DNA from: Actinophytocola xinjiangensis
GTDB taxonomy: Bacteria; Actinomycetota; Actinomycetes; Mycobacteriales; Pseudonocardiaceae
Reading direction: 5' to 3'
Length of the DNA: 64,000 bases
NCBI RefSeq assembly: GCF_001921215.1
Contig: NZ_MSIF01000004.1
Location: 62,001-126,000, forward strand
Of this stretch, positions 15,490-24,948 are shown piece by piece. The notes under the pieces are model-generated. The model saw only the letters and a program-made list of their open reading frames with translations, was not told where the DNA came from and did no database searches. The position numbers were made by a program, and so were the translations under genes. Position 1 is the first letter of the stretch. Each line of letters opens with the position of its first letter.

Positions 15490-17724
15490 GTGGTCGTTCG
15501 TTTGATCCTGGGTCTGCTGATCACCTTCGTGGTGCTGGGCCTGGCCGGGCGCCGGGCGAAGTACCTGTTCGACCTGATCCGCTCCGGCCAACCCGTCGAC
15601 CGGTTCGACGACCTCCGGGCGCGGCTGTGGGCGCAGGTCAAGGAGGTCTTCGGCCAGCGCAAGCTGCTGAAGTGGTCCATCCCGGGCGCCGCCCACGCCT
15701 TCACCTTCTGGGGCTTCGTCATCCTGCTGTCGGTCTACATCGAGGCCTACGGCGTGCTGTTCGACCACGACTTCCACATCCCGATCATCGGCCGCTGGTC
15801 GGCGCTGGGCTTCGTCCAGGACTTCATCGCGGTGATGGTGGCGCTCTCGCTGGGCGCCTTCGCGATCATCCGGCTGCGGCAGAACCCGGAGGTGCGCCAG
15901 CGCGCCTCCCGCTTCTACGGCTCGCACACCGGCGGCGCCTGGCTGATCCTGTTCATGATCTTCAACGTCGTCTGGACGATGTTCGTGTTCCGGGGGGCCG
16001 CCTCGGCGCTGGGCTACTTCCCCTACGAGTCCGGCGCGTGGGTCTCGCTCGGCGTCGGTGAGCTGCTCGAACCCCTCGGGCACACCGCCAACGAGTGGAT
16101 CGAGTCGATCGCGCTGCTCGCGCACATCGGCGTGATGCTCTCGTTCACCATCATCATCCTGCACTCCAAGCACCTGCACGTGTTCATCGCGCCGATCAAC
16201 GTCTCCACCAAGCGCCTGCCCGACGGCCTGGGCCCGCTGCTGCCGATGGAGTCCGGCGGCCAGCCGATCGACTTCGAGGAGCCCGACGACGACGACGTGT
16301 TCGGTCGCGGCAAGATCGAGGACTTCACCTGGAAGGGCATGCTCGACTTCGCCACCTGCACCGAGTGCGGGCGATGCCAGAGCCAGTGCCCGGCGTGGAA
16401 CACCGGCAAGCCGCTGTCACCCAAACTGGTGATCATGGACCTGCGCGATCACCTGTTCGCGAAGGCCCCGTACCTCATCGGCGGCCAGGACATGCCCGAC
16501 CACAGCGGCGTCGACGTGCTGGCGCTCGCCGAGGGCAACGGCCACCACGGCGTCCCGGAGTCCGGCTACGCGCGCGTCCCGGAGGACAGCCCCGCGCAGG
16601 CCACCCGCCCGCTGGTCGGCACCGCCGAGGTCGGCGGCGTCATCGACCCGGACGTGCTGTGGTCGTGCACCACCTGCGGCGCGTGCGTCGAGCAGTGCCC
16701 GGTGGACATCGAGCACGTCGACCACATCGTCGACATGCGCCGCTACCAGGTCATGATCGAGTCCGAGTTCCCGTCGGAGCTGGGGACGCTGTTCCGCAAC
16801 CTGGAGAACAAGGGCAACCCCTGGGGCCAGAACAACTCCGAGCGGATGGACTGGGCCAAGGACCTCGACTTCGAGGTGCCGGTGTTCGACGGTGAACTCG
16901 CCGAGGACGTCGAGTACGTGTACTGGATCGGCTGCGCGGGCGCGTTCGACGACAACGCCAAGAAGACCGTGCGGGCCACCGCCGAGCTGCTGCACATCGC
17001 GGGCGTCAAGTACGTGGTGCTCGGCAAGGAGGAGACCTGCACCGGTGACCCGGCGCGCCGCGCCGGCAACGAGTTCCTGTTCCAGATGATGGCCCAGCAG
17101 ACCGCCGAGATGCTCAACACCGTGTTCGAGGGCCGCGAACCGGTCAAACGCAAGATCATCACCACCTGCCCGCACTGCATGAACACCCTGGCCAGGGAGT
17201 ATCCGCAGCTGGAGGGCATGATCCCGTCGTTCTCCGGCACCAACGGCCACTACGAGGTGCTCCACCACACCCAGGTGCTCAACCGCCTGGTGCGCGAGGG
17301 CCGGCTCACGCCGGTCAAGCCCGCCGACAACGACGGCGCCGCGCCGGTCACCTACCACGACCCGTGCTATCTGGGCCGCCACAACAAGGTCTACGAGCCG
17401 CCGCGTGAGCTGGTCGGCGCGGCCGGCGCCACGCTCACCGAGATGCCCCGCCACGCCGACCGTTCGCTGTGCTGCGGCGCGGGCGGCGCGCGGATGTGGA
17501 TGGAGGAGCACATCGGCAAGCGGATCAACCTGGAGCGGGTCGACGAGGCGCTGGACACCAACGCCAAGGAGGTCGTCACCGGGTGCCCGTTCTGCCGGGT
17601 GATGATCACCGACGGGCTGGTGCAGCGGCAGAGCGAGGACAAGGGCACCGACGTCAAGGTCCGCGACGTGTCGCAGATGCTGCTCGAATCGGTCAAGCGT
17701 GGCCTGCCGGTGAGCAACGGCTGA
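15490..17724 (+). CDS. HdrD-like membrane iron-sulfur oxidoreductase
   Basis: A 744-aa protein of the actinobacterial heterodisulfide-reductase-related family. The N-terminal ~230 residues hold about five helices resembling a haem-b/NarI-type membrane domain. Two [4Fe-4S] ferredoxin motifs follow (CTECGRCQSQCP; CTTCGACVEQCP), then two CCG domains (WIGCAGAFDDNAKK...TGDPARRAG; HDPCYLGRHN...SLCCGAGGARM). GTG 15490 is chosen because GGAGGCGGAGG lies just upstream; ATG 15463 is the alternative. The korA gene follows at 54 bp, so this protein may pass electrons between ferredoxin and the quinone pool. That link is inferred from adjacency. Confidence 0.88.
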   Translation: MVVRLILGLLITFVVLGLAGRRAKYLFDLIRSGQPVDRFDDLRARLWAQVKEVFGQRKLLKWSIPGAAHAFTFWGFVILLSVYIEAYGVLFDHDFHIPIIGRWSALGFVQDFIAVMVALSLGAFAIIRLRQNPEVRQRASRFYGSHTGGAWLILFMIFNVVWTMFVFRGAASALGYFPYESGAWVSLGVGELLEPLGHTANEWIESIALLAHIGVMLSFTIIILHSKHLHVFIAPINVSTKRLPDGLGPLLPMESGGQPIDFEEPDDDDVFGRGKIEDFTWKGMLDFATCTECGRCQSQCPAWNTGKPLSPKLVIMDLRDHLFAKAPYLIGGQDMPDHSGVDVLALAEGNGHHGVPESGYARVPEDSPAQATRPLVGTAEVGGVIDPDVLWSCTTCGACVEQCPVDIEHVDHIVDMRRYQVMIESEFPSELGTLFRNLENKGNPWGQNNSERMDWAKDLDFEVPVFDGELAEDVEYVYWIGCAGAFDDNAKKTVRATAELLHIAGVKYVVLGKEETCTGDPARRAGNEFLFQMMAQQTAEMLNTVFEGREPVKRKIITTCPHCMNTLAREYPQLEGMIPSFSGTNGHYEVLHHTQVLNRLVREGRLTPVKPADNDGAAPVTYHDPCYLGRHNKVYEPPRELVGAAGATLTEMPRHADRSLCCGAGGARMWMEEHIGKRINLERVDEALDTNAKEVVTGCPFCRVMITDGLVQRQSEDKGTDVKVRDVSQMLLESVKRGLPVSNG

Positions 17725-17778
17725 CCGGCTCCAGCAGGTCTCGTCCGGTCTTCCGCCACCGCCGCCGACACTGGGGCG

Positions 17779-19680
17779 GTGACCACCGGAGCTGAACGTA
17801 CGCCGCCGCCGGTCAAGCTGGACCGGGTCGTGATCAGGTTCGCCGGGGACTCCGGTGACGGTATGCAGTTGACCGGTGACCGGTTCACCTCGGAGGCGGC
17901 GGCGTTCGGGAACGACCTGGCGACGTTGCCGAACTTCCCGGCCGAGATCCGCGCGCCAGCAGGCACCCTGCCGGGGGTGTCGTCGTTCCAGCTGCATTTC
18001 GCGGACTACGACATCCTCACGCCGGGTGACCGGCCGGACGTGCTGGTCGCGATGAACCCGGCGGCGTTGAAGGCCAACGTCGGCGACCTGCCGGCCGGCG
18101 GCACGGTCATCGTGAACACCGACGAGTTCTCGAAGCGGAACCTGTCGAAGGTCGGGTACGCGGTCAGTCCGCTGGAGGACGGCTCGCTGGACCGGTTCGT
18201 GGTGCACGCGGTCGCCATGGCGACGCTGACCCAGGGTGCGCTCAAGGAGACCGGGCTGTCGAAGAAGGACGCCGAGCGCTGCAAGAACATGTTCGCGCTC
18301 GGTCTGCTGTGCTGGATGTACCACCGGCCGACCGAGGGGACCGAGCGGTTCCTGCGGGAGAAGTTCGCCCGCAAACCCGACATCGCCGAGGCGAACGTGC
18401 TGGCGTTCCGGTCGGGCTGGAACTACGGGGAGACCACCGAGGCGTTCGCGACGACCTACGAGGTCGCGCCGGCCTCGGACTTCCCGCCGGGGCGCTACCG
18501 GCAGATCACCGGGAACACGGCGCTGGCGTACGGGATCGTGGCCGCCGGGCAGCGCGCGCGGCTGCCGGTGTTCCTGGGCAGCTACCCGATCACGCCCGCG
18601 TCCGACATCCTGCACGAGCTGGCCAAACACAAGAACTTCGGCGTCACGACCATGCAGGCCGAGGACGAGATCGCCGGGGTGGGGGCGGCGCTGGGCGCGG
18701 CCTACGGCGGCGCGCTGGGCGTGACGACCACGTCCGGGCCGGGCATCGCGCTCAAGTCGGAGACCATCGGCCTGGGGGTGATGGCCGAGCTGCCGCTGCT
18801 GGTGATCGACGTGCAGCGCGGCGGTCCGTCGACCGGGCTGCCGACCAAGACCGAGCAGGCCGACCTGTTGCAGGCCATGTTCGGGCGCAACGGTGAGTCG
18901 CCGGTGCCGGTGCTGGCGCCCCGGTCACCGGGGGACTGCTTCACCCTGGCGCTGGAGGCGGCGCGGATCGCGCTGGCCTACCGGACGCCGGTGCTGCTGC
19001 TGTCCGACGGCGCGATCGCCAACGGCTCCGAACCGTGGCTGATCCCGGACGCCGACGACCTGCCCGACCTGCGGGTCACGTTCGCCACCGAGCCGAACGC
19101 GCCGGACGGGTCCGGTGAGCACTGGCCCTACGTGCGGGACCCGCGAACCCTGGCCAGGGACTGGGCACTGCCCGGCGCCCCCGGCCTGACCCACCGCATC
19201 GGCGGGCTGGAGAAGGCCGACGGCAAGGGCAGCATCTCCTACGACCCCGACAACCACGACCGGATGACCCGCCTGCGCCAGGCCAAGGTCGACGGGATCA
19301 CCGTGCCGGACCTGGAGGTCGACGACCCGTCGGGCCAGGCCGACGTGCTGGTGCTGGGCTGGGGTTCGACGTTCGGGCCGATCGGCGCCGCGTGCCGGGT
19401 GCTGCGCCAGCGGGGACAGCGGGTGGCGCGGGCGCACCTGCGGTACCTCAACCCGTTCCCGGCGAACCTGGCCCAGGTGCTGGGCTCCTACGAGCGGGTG
19501 ATCGTCCCGGAGCTGAACCTGGGGCAGTTGGCGATGCTGGTGCGTTCCCGGTTCCTGGTGGACGCGGTGCCCTACACGAAGGTCGCCGGGTTGCCGTTCA
19601 CCGAGGAGGAGTTGGTCGAGGTGGTGTCGCGGCACGTCGAGGACGTCGCCGGCGGGACCTGGCTGTCGGAGGCGGCATGA
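17779..19680 (+). CDS. korA: 2-oxoacid:ferredoxin oxidoreductase, alpha subunit
   Basis: A 633-aa fused gamma-alpha subunit of the KorAB type. The N-terminal gamma domain (residues about 15-205; IRFAGDSGDGMQLTGDRF, PAEIRAPAGTL) is followed by the alpha domain with GSYPITPASDILHELAKH and TMQAEDEIAGVGAALGAAYGG, and a C-terminal transketolase-like region (VLGWGSTFGPI). With KorB it oxidises 2-oxoglutarate or another 2-oxoacid to acyl-CoA with ferredoxin as acceptor. In mycobacteria KorAB substitutes for or supplements 2-oxoglutarate dehydrogenase. The start is GTG 17779; the stop overlaps korB. Confidence 0.94.
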   Translation: MTTGAERTPPPVKLDRVVIRFAGDSGDGMQLTGDRFTSEAAAFGNDLATLPNFPAEIRAPAGTLPGVSSFQLHFADYDILTPGDRPDVLVAMNPAALKANVGDLPAGGTVIVNTDEFSKRNLSKVGYAVSPLEDGSLDRFVVHAVAMATLTQGALKETGLSKKDAERCKNMFALGLLCWMYHRPTEGTERFLREKFARKPDIAEANVLAFRSGWNYGETTEAFATTYEVAPASDFPPGRYRQITGNTALAYGIVAAGQRARLPVFLGSYPITPASDILHELAKHKNFGVTTMQAEDEIAGVGAALGAAYGGALGVTTTSGPGIALKSETIGLGVMAELPLLVIDVQRGGPSTGLPTKTEQADLLQAMFGRNGESPVPVLAPRSPGDCFTLALEAARIALAYRTPVLLLSDGAIANGSEPWLIPDADDLPDLRVTFATEPNAPDGSGEHWPYVRDPRTLARDWALPGAPGLTHRIGGLEKADGKGSISYDPDNHDRMTRLRQAKVDGITVPDLEVDDPSGQADVLVLGWGSTFGPIGAACRVLRQRGQRVARAHLRYLNPFPANLAQVLGSYERVIVPELNLGQLAMLVRSRFLVDAVPYTKVAGLPFTEEELVEVVSRHVEDVAGGTWLSEAA

Positions 19681-20720
19681 CGATCGATCTTGGGCTGCCG
19701 TCGTTGGGTGGTCTGGACGGTGTCCCGGGCGCTGAGGGCCCGCAGAAGGCCAAGGACTTCAAGTCGGACCAGGAGGTCCGGTGGTGTCCTGGCTGTGGTG
19801 ACTACGTGGTGTTGAACGCCATGCAGTCGTTCCTGCCGTCGCTGGGTTTGCGACGGGAGAACATCGTGTTCATCTCGGGGATCGGGTGTTCGTCGCGGTT
19901 CCCGTACTACATGAACACCTACGGCATGCACTCCATCCACGGCCGGGCGCCGGCGATCGCGACGGGCTTGGCGGTGACGCGGCCGGATCTGTCGGTGTGG
20001 GTGGTGACCGGTGACGGGGACGCGTTGTCGATCGGGGGGAACCACCTGATTCACGCCCTGCGCCGGAACGTGAACCTGAAGATCTTGTTGTTCAACAACC
20101 GGATCTACGGGTTGACCAAGGGGCAGTACTCGCCGACCAGTGAACCGGGGAAGGTCACGAAGTCGACGCCCGTCGGATCGCTGGACCACCCGTTCAACCC
20201 GCTGTCTCTGGCGATCGGCGCGGAAGCGACGTTCGTGGCGCGGACGTTGGACAACGACCGGGCGCAGCTGACCAGCATCCTCACCGCCGCCGCCCAACAC
20301 CGCGGCTCGGCACTGGTGGAGATCTACCAGAACTGCCCGATCTTCAACGACGGCGCGTTCGACGTGTTGAAGGAGCCGGGGCAGGCTCGGCTGATCCCGC
20401 TCGAACACGGGAAACCGATCGTGTTCGGCGACCAGGCCGTCATCCGGACCGAGCACGGGCTGGGCATCGCCGCGGCCGACCAGGTGTCGGACTCCGACAT
20501 CGTGGTGCACGACGCCACCATCGACGACCCGTCCTACGCCTTCGCCCTCACCCGACTCTCCACCCAGAACCTCGACCACGTCGTCACCGGCATCTACCGC
20601 GACACCACCCGCCCCACCTACGACGACCAAGCACGACAGCAGGTGGACAGCGCCGCCGGGACCCGACCGCCCGACCTTCAGCGCCTGCTCGACGGCGCCG
20701 ACACCTGGACGGTCACCTAG
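19677..20720 (+). CDS. korB: 2-oxoacid:ferredoxin oxidoreductase, beta subunit
   Basis: A 347-aa TPP-binding subunit. CPGCGD near residue 37 is the cluster/TPP-proximal motif, and GDGDALSIGGNHLIHALRRN followed by LLFNN is the TPP/Mg2+ site. FISGIGCSSRFPYYMNTYGMHSIHGR matches KorB closely. ATG 19677 overlaps the korA stop (ATGA), so the subunits are co-translated. It completes the KorAB enzyme, and no separate delta subunit is visible, as expected for this class. Confidence 0.94.
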   Translation: MTIDLGLPSLGGLDGVPGAEGPQKAKDFKSDQEVRWCPGCGDYVVLNAMQSFLPSLGLRRENIVFISGIGCSSRFPYYMNTYGMHSIHGRAPAIATGLAVTRPDLSVWVVTGDGDALSIGGNHLIHALRRNVNLKILLFNNRIYGLTKGQYSPTSEPGKVTKSTPVGSLDHPFNPLSLAIGAEATFVARTLDNDRAQLTSILTAAAQHRGSALVEIYQNCPIFNDGAFDVLKEPGQARLIPLEHGKPIVFGDQAVIRTEHGLGIAAADQVSDSDIVVHDATIDDPSYAFALTRLSTQNLDHVVTGIYRDTTRPTYDDQARQQVDSAAGTRPPDLQRLLDGADTWTVT

Positions 20721-20878
20721 GCGGCGCGGTAGACCACCGGCGGCTCGTCCGGCTCCCGCGACCACTCGCGGAACGCCCGCACGACCAGGTTCTGGAAGCG
20801 GGGCGGATCGTCCTCGCGGGCCTGCGCGATGACCACCGCAGGCCGGCGCTGCCTCGGTACGTCGGTTCTGCCCTCCAT
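20717..20878 (-). CDS. Small basic hypothetical protein (53 aa)
   Basis: A short frame opposite the end of korB (4-bp overlap). The product (from MEGRTDVPRQRRP to FREWSREPDEPPVVYRAA) has one helix-prone segment (PPRFQNLVVRAFREW). GGAG lies only 2 nt before ATG 20878, closer than usual, and an upstream extension is possible. I cannot name a family, and it may not be expressed. Confidence 0.35.
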   Translation of the reverse strand: MEGRTDVPRQRRPAVVIAQAREDDPPRFQNLVVRAFREWSREPDEPPVVYRAA

Positions 20879-21051
20879 CGCTCCAGCATGTGAACCTCGG
20901 CTCAAGTGTCGGTGGAACGAGGAACGAGCCTCACTCCAATAGCACACCCGACGTCGCGAATGTCCGGTTGTTCAGCGTGGCTCGACCAGCGTTCCAGTGC
21001 CGGTGAGGAAACTCACAGGTAGGTGTTCCTTTGCCCGGAGGGGGCGATGTC

Positions 21052-21561
21052 ATGGAACAGCGGATCTGGACCGCACGACACAACGTCAGGGTGCCGGTGA
21101 CCCCTGGCCAGGCCTACCAGCTGATCGCCAACATCGAGAACTATCCGAAGATGTTCGACTCGGTCATCGCCGTCGAACGCCTCGGCCACGACGGAACCAA
21201 CGAACGAGTGCGGTTCTGGGGGACCTTCGGCGACCACCGGGGCAGCTGGGTGTCGGTGCGCGAGGTCAACCCCAAACGGATGCGGGTCCGGTTCCGGCAG
21301 GAACGCTCCACCGCGCCACTGGCCTCACTCGGCGGGCGCTGGCTGGTCACCCCCCGGGGCGCGGGCGCCGAGGTCGTGCTCGACCACTACTTCCGCGTCG
21401 TCGACGACAACGACGCCGCGGGCCAACACCTGGAGCGGGTCGTCGCCCGATCCGCCACCGCGATGCTGGAATCGCTGCGCCAGGTCACCCAGGGCGGCGA
21501 CGCCTACGAGATGTGGTTCCCGCTGTCGGACGCCGTCCGGGGCCTGGAGGGAGTGAGCTGA
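21052..21561 (+). CDS. SRPBCC/polyketide-cyclase-like protein
   Basis: A 169-aa START-like (SRPBCC) protein: the N-terminal VPVTPGQAYQLIANIENYPKMFDSV and the following beta strands (RVRFWGTFGDHRGSWVSV, FRVVDDNDAA) match single-domain aromatase/cyclase-like proteins that bind hydrophobic ligands. ATG 21052 has GGAGGGGG 8 nt upstream. The AMP-ligase-like gene starts 2 nt after the stop. No polyketide synthase is visible in the window, so a role in polyketide cyclisation is not established; ligand transfer or a modifying role is also possible. Confidence 0.8.
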   Translation: MEQRIWTARHNVRVPVTPGQAYQLIANIENYPKMFDSVIAVERLGHDGTNERVRFWGTFGDHRGSWVSVREVNPKRMRVRFRQERSTAPLASLGGRWLVTPRGAGAEVVLDHYFRVVDDNDAAGQHLERVVARSATAMLESLRQVTQGGDAYEMWFPLSDAVRGLEGVS

Positions 21562-21562
21562 C

Positions 21563-22495
21563 ATGAGCGGCGCATCACGGCCAGCACGGCCGTCCCGGCC
21601 GTCACGGCCGGAAATGGAGGTGCCGGTCGGTTCGGCCGACGTGTTACCCAGGCTGGCCGCCCGCGCGTGGCCACACCGAGCGGCCCTGCGCACCGGCACC
21701 CGCACCGTCACCTTCGGCGAACTGGACCGCGACGTGTCCCGCCTCGCCTTCGGCCTACGCCACCTCATCGGCGGCGACGGGCTGCCGGTCATCGTGTCGG
21801 CCACCCTCGGCCTGGACTTCCCCACCGCGTACTACGCGGTCGTGCGCAGCGGCAACGTCGCGATACCGGCGAACCCGAGAATGCCGGCCGAGACCTTCGC
21901 CGGACTACTGGCCGACAGCGGCGCCCGGGTCGCCATGCTCGGCAGGGTCATGTACGAACGGGTCCGCCGGGTCCTGCCACCCGGTGCCGGATTGTCGGGT
22001 GCCGGGTTGTCCACAGGCGACTCGTTCGCCGGTGAGAATCGTCGGTCCCCCGCAGTAGGCTGGAATGCGGGGGGCCCCCGCAGGCCCGGCGCCGCGCCTG
22101 ATCGCGCGCTTGGCCACGTACTTGAGCATGTGCTGCTGCTCGACGCGCCCGCCGAGGCCGGTCAGCTGACCTGCGCCGAGCTCTCCACCCGGGGCATCCT
22201 GACCGTCGACCCCACCGACCGGGCCGAGCACGCGGAGGCCGCCGCCGGCCGCAGCCACTACGCGGTGAAGGCCGCCGCGTTGGCCCGGGCCGGTGTGTTG
22301 GACCCCGGCTCGGTGGTGCTCAACACGACCTCCTCGTTCCATCCCGATGATCTCGGGGCCGCGCTGGTCGCGGGCGCCACCCAGGTCCTGTGGAACAACC
22401 CGGATCCGGCGACCGCGTTGCGGGAGGCGGCGGCCCACCGGGCGACGCACGTGTGGCGCGACGGTGACCGGGCGGTGCGGGCGGTGGCGTCATGA
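21563..22495 (+). CDS. Truncated, motif-deficient AMP-binding (acyl-CoA ligase-like) protein
   Basis: A 310-aa protein whose first ~145 residues align in style with the N-terminal subdomain of adenylating enzymes (PRLAARAWPHRAALRTGTRTVTFGELDRDV, FPTAYYAVVRSGNVAIPANPRM). The region where the P-loop-like TSGTTGxPKG motif should lie is replaced by a Gly/Pro/Ala-rich stretch. A later part (LNTTSSFHPDDLGAALVAGATQVLW) recalls the post-A3 strands. The remaining motifs (YGxTE, GD, K) are absent. It is probably catalytically dead, or a structural or carrier-binding remnant, but it is kept in an operon with tight spacing on both sides (2 nt, then an ATGA overlap). Confidence 0.6.
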   Translation: MSGASRPARPSRPSRPEMEVPVGSADVLPRLAARAWPHRAALRTGTRTVTFGELDRDVSRLAFGLRHLIGGDGLPVIVSATLGLDFPTAYYAVVRSGNVAIPANPRMPAETFAGLLADSGARVAMLGRVMYERVRRVLPPGAGLSGAGLSTGDSFAGENRRSPAVGWNAGGPRRPGAAPDRALGHVLEHVLLLDAPAEAGQLTCAELSTRGILTVDPTDRAEHAEAAAGRSHYAVKAAALARAGVLDPGSVVLNTTSSFHPDDLGAALVAGATQVLWNNPDPATALREAAAHRATHVWRDGDRAVRAVAS

Positions 22496-23004
22496 TCAGG
22501 ACGTCGACGGTGTACCCGTGTTCGGTCAGTGACGCGATGGCGAACTGGCCGACCGGCATGGCGGTGATCACGACGGCTGATCGCGATGGCTGGCGGTGGG
22601 GGTTCACGGCGAGTTCGGTCAGTCAGGTGTCGGCGCGTCCGCCGATGATCTCGGTGTGCATCGACCGGGACGCGCACTGCCGGCCGGTGTTCACGGCCGC
22701 CGACGCCTACGCCGTGCATGTGCTGCGCACCGGTCAGGAGGAGTTGGCGGACCGGTTCGCCGGCGGCGCGGCCGACGGTTTCGACGACCTGGTCGTGGGC
22801 ACCGGGTTCGAGGACGTGCCGCTGCTCGACGACGTCGCGGTGCGTCTGGAGTGCCGGCCGGTGCAGCAGATGCCGGCGGGTGACCACGTGATCCTGATCG
22901 GTGAGGTCGTGCGCGCGCGGACCGGCCCGCACGATCCGCTCGTGTACCTGGGCCAGGGGTTCCGTCGGCTGGCCCGGACCACCACGTTGCCGCACGCCAG
23001 CTGA
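22492..23004 (+). CDS. Flavin reductase-like FMN-binding protein
   Basis: A 170-aa flavin reductase-like (split-barrel FMN) protein: MANWPTGMAVITTADRDGWRWGFTASSVSQVSARPPMISV is the typical N-terminal block, and GDHVILIGEVVRAR is the later barrel strand. Such proteins supply reduced flavin to monooxygenases. Its start overlaps the truncated AMP-ligase gene (ATGA). No partner monooxygenase is adjacent, although an FAD monooxygenase lies 4 kb downstream and most such enzymes do not need one. Confidence 0.85.
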   Translation: MIRTSTVYPCSVSDAMANWPTGMAVITTADRDGWRWGFTASSVSQVSARPPMISVCIDRDAHCRPVFTAADAYAVHVLRTGQEELADRFAGGAADGFDDLVVGTGFEDVPLLDDVAVRLECRPVQQMPAGDHVILIGEVVRARTGPHDPLVYLGQGFRRLARTTTLPHAS

Positions 23005-23116
23005 GTTCGACGCGTCCGTTTGTCGTAAATGCCCTGATATCATGGACGGCTCGGGTGGGGGACCTCTACGATCACGCGATCCACGGGTGCCCCAGAAGCC
23101 GCAGCGGAGCGTGCAC

Positions 23117-24916
23117 ATGACGAACGAGACCCCGTCGAACTCGGCCAACGCCACGTTGTGCGCGGCCTTCCAGGAGCATGTGCGCCGGACCCCGGATGCC
23201 GTGGTTCTGCGGACTCCGGGGAACCGGGTCGCGATCACCTGGCGCCAGTGGAACGAGCGGGTGCGCTCGATCGCCGCCGGCCTCGCCGCGATGGGTGTCG
23301 CGCGGGGCGACACGGTGGGCCTGATGATGACCAACCGGCCCGAGTACCACGTGGTGGACGCGGCCGTGCTGCATCTGGGCGCGACCCCGTTCTCGATCTA
23401 CAACTCCTCGACGCCCGACCAGATCGGCTACCTGTTCGGCAACGCCGGCAACAAGGTCGTCTTCTGTGACGAGCAGTTCCTGTCGCGGGTGCGGGAGGCG
23501 GGTGGCGTCGAGCACGTGGTGTGTGTGGACGGTCCGGCCGAGGGTGCGCTGACCATCGCCGACGTGGAGGCCAGGGGCGCCGACGACTTCGACTTCGACG
23601 CCGCCTGGAAGGCCGTCTCTCCCGAGGACCTGGCGACGATCATCTACACGTCCGGCACCACGGGCCCGCCCAAGGGCGTGGAGTTGACCCACGCCAACGT
23701 GATCGCCGAGGCGGACGCGGTCCGGATCCTGCTGGAGGTCCAGAACGGCGACCGGGTGTTGTCGTACCTGCCGGCGGCGCACATCGCCGACCGGGTGACC
23801 GCGCAGTACTTCGCCATCATGTTCGCCATCCAGGTGACGTGCGTGGCGGACCTGGCGAAGATCGCGGAGGGCTTGGCGGACTGCCGCCCGCACTCGTTCT
23901 TCGCCGTCCCGAGGGTCTGGCAGAAGTTCAAGGCGGCGATCGACACGGGCCTGGCGGCCGAGCCGAGCCCGGTGAAGCGCAAGATCGCCGCGTGGGCGAT
24001 CGACACCGGCATCAAGGCGGCGCGGCTGGAGCTGGCCGGGCGCCCTCTGCCCGCCGCGCTGGGCTTCCAGCACCGCCTGGCCGACAAACTGGTTCTGAGC
24101 AAGCTCCGCGACAAACTCGGCCTCGACCAGGCGCGAGGCCCGGCGTCGGGTGCGTCGGCGATCTCGCCGGACATCCTGGAGTTCTTCTGGGGTTTGGGAA
24201 TCCGCATCTACGAGGTGTGGGGGATGTCGGAAACCGGCGGCGCCACCACGGCGAACGCCCCCGGCCACACGAAGCTGGGCACGGTGGGCCGCCCGGTGCT
24301 GAACATGGAGGTCAAGCTCGCCGAGGACGGCGAGCTGTTGACCCGTGGCCCCACGATCATGCGCGGCTACCGCAACGAGCCGGAGCGCACCGCCGAGACG
24401 ATCAGCGAGGACGGCTGGCTACGCACCGGCGACATCGCCGAGATCGACGCCGACGGTTACGTGAAGCTGGTCGACCGCAAGAAGGAACTGATCATCAACG
24501 CGGCCGGCAAGAACATGTCCCCGTCCAACATCGAGAACGCCATCAAGGCCGCGACGTCCCTGGTCGGCCAGGTGGTGGCCATCGGCGACGACCGGTCCTA
24601 CGTGGCGGCGCTGATCGTGCTGGACCAGGAAGCGGCGGCGGCCTTCGCCGGGAAGCCCACCGCCTCCTCGGCCGAGCTGGCCGAGGACGCGAGCGTCCGG
24701 GCGGCGGTGTTGGCCGGCGTCCGCGCCGGGAACGAGAAACTCGCGCGGGTCGAACAGTTGAAGCGGGTAGTCATCCTCCCCGGCTCGTGGGACCCGGGCG
24801 GCGTGGAGCTGACCCTGACGCTGAAACTGCGTCGCAAGCCCATCGCCGAGAAGTACCGCCACGAGATCGACACCCTGTTCGCCGACTCCCCACCCGACGG
24901 GGTCATGAGCGTGTGA
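23117..24916 (+). CDS. Long-chain acyl-CoA synthetase (FadD15-type)
   Basis: A 599-aa AMP-forming fatty-acid:CoA ligase. Motifs: IIYTSGTTGPPKGVELTH near residue 175 (A3), EVWGMSETGGATT (A5), RTGDIAEIDADGYVKLVDRKKELI (A7-A8), and an AGKNMSPSNIENAI C-terminal domain with the hinge and catalytic Lys region. Length and motifs match the FadD15/long-chain synthetase group. ATG 23117 has GGAG 7 nt upstream; GTG 23111 is in frame but too close to the site. It lies downstream of the flavin reductase gene on the same strand. Confidence 0.9.
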   Translation: MTNETPSNSANATLCAAFQEHVRRTPDAVVLRTPGNRVAITWRQWNERVRSIAAGLAAMGVARGDTVGLMMTNRPEYHVVDAAVLHLGATPFSIYNSSTPDQIGYLFGNAGNKVVFCDEQFLSRVREAGGVEHVVCVDGPAEGALTIADVEARGADDFDFDAAWKAVSPEDLATIIYTSGTTGPPKGVELTHANVIAEADAVRILLEVQNGDRVLSYLPAAHIADRVTAQYFAIMFAIQVTCVADLAKIAEGLADCRPHSFFAVPRVWQKFKAAIDTGLAAEPSPVKRKIAAWAIDTGIKAARLELAGRPLPAALGFQHRLADKLVLSKLRDKLGLDQARGPASGASAISPDILEFFWGLGIRIYEVWGMSETGGATTANAPGHTKLGTVGRPVLNMEVKLAEDGELLTRGPTIMRGYRNEPERTAETISEDGWLRTGDIAEIDADGYVKLVDRKKELIINAAGKNMSPSNIENAIKAATSLVGQVVAIGDDRSYVAALIVLDQEAAAAFAGKPTASSAELAEDASVRAAVLAGVRAGNEKLARVEQLKRVVILPGSWDPGGVELTLTLKLRRKPIAEKYRHEIDTLFADSPPDGVMSV

Positions 24917-24948
24917 GAGGGGCGGGTTCGGGGGTTGGCGGCGGGCCG

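Noticed and set aside
16417-18630. A long antisense open frame opposite the HdrD-like and korA genes
   Set aside because: Codon-position shadow: its translation is Arg/Val/Asp/Gly-rich and shows no family features, whereas the opposite strand encodes motif-rich enzymes.
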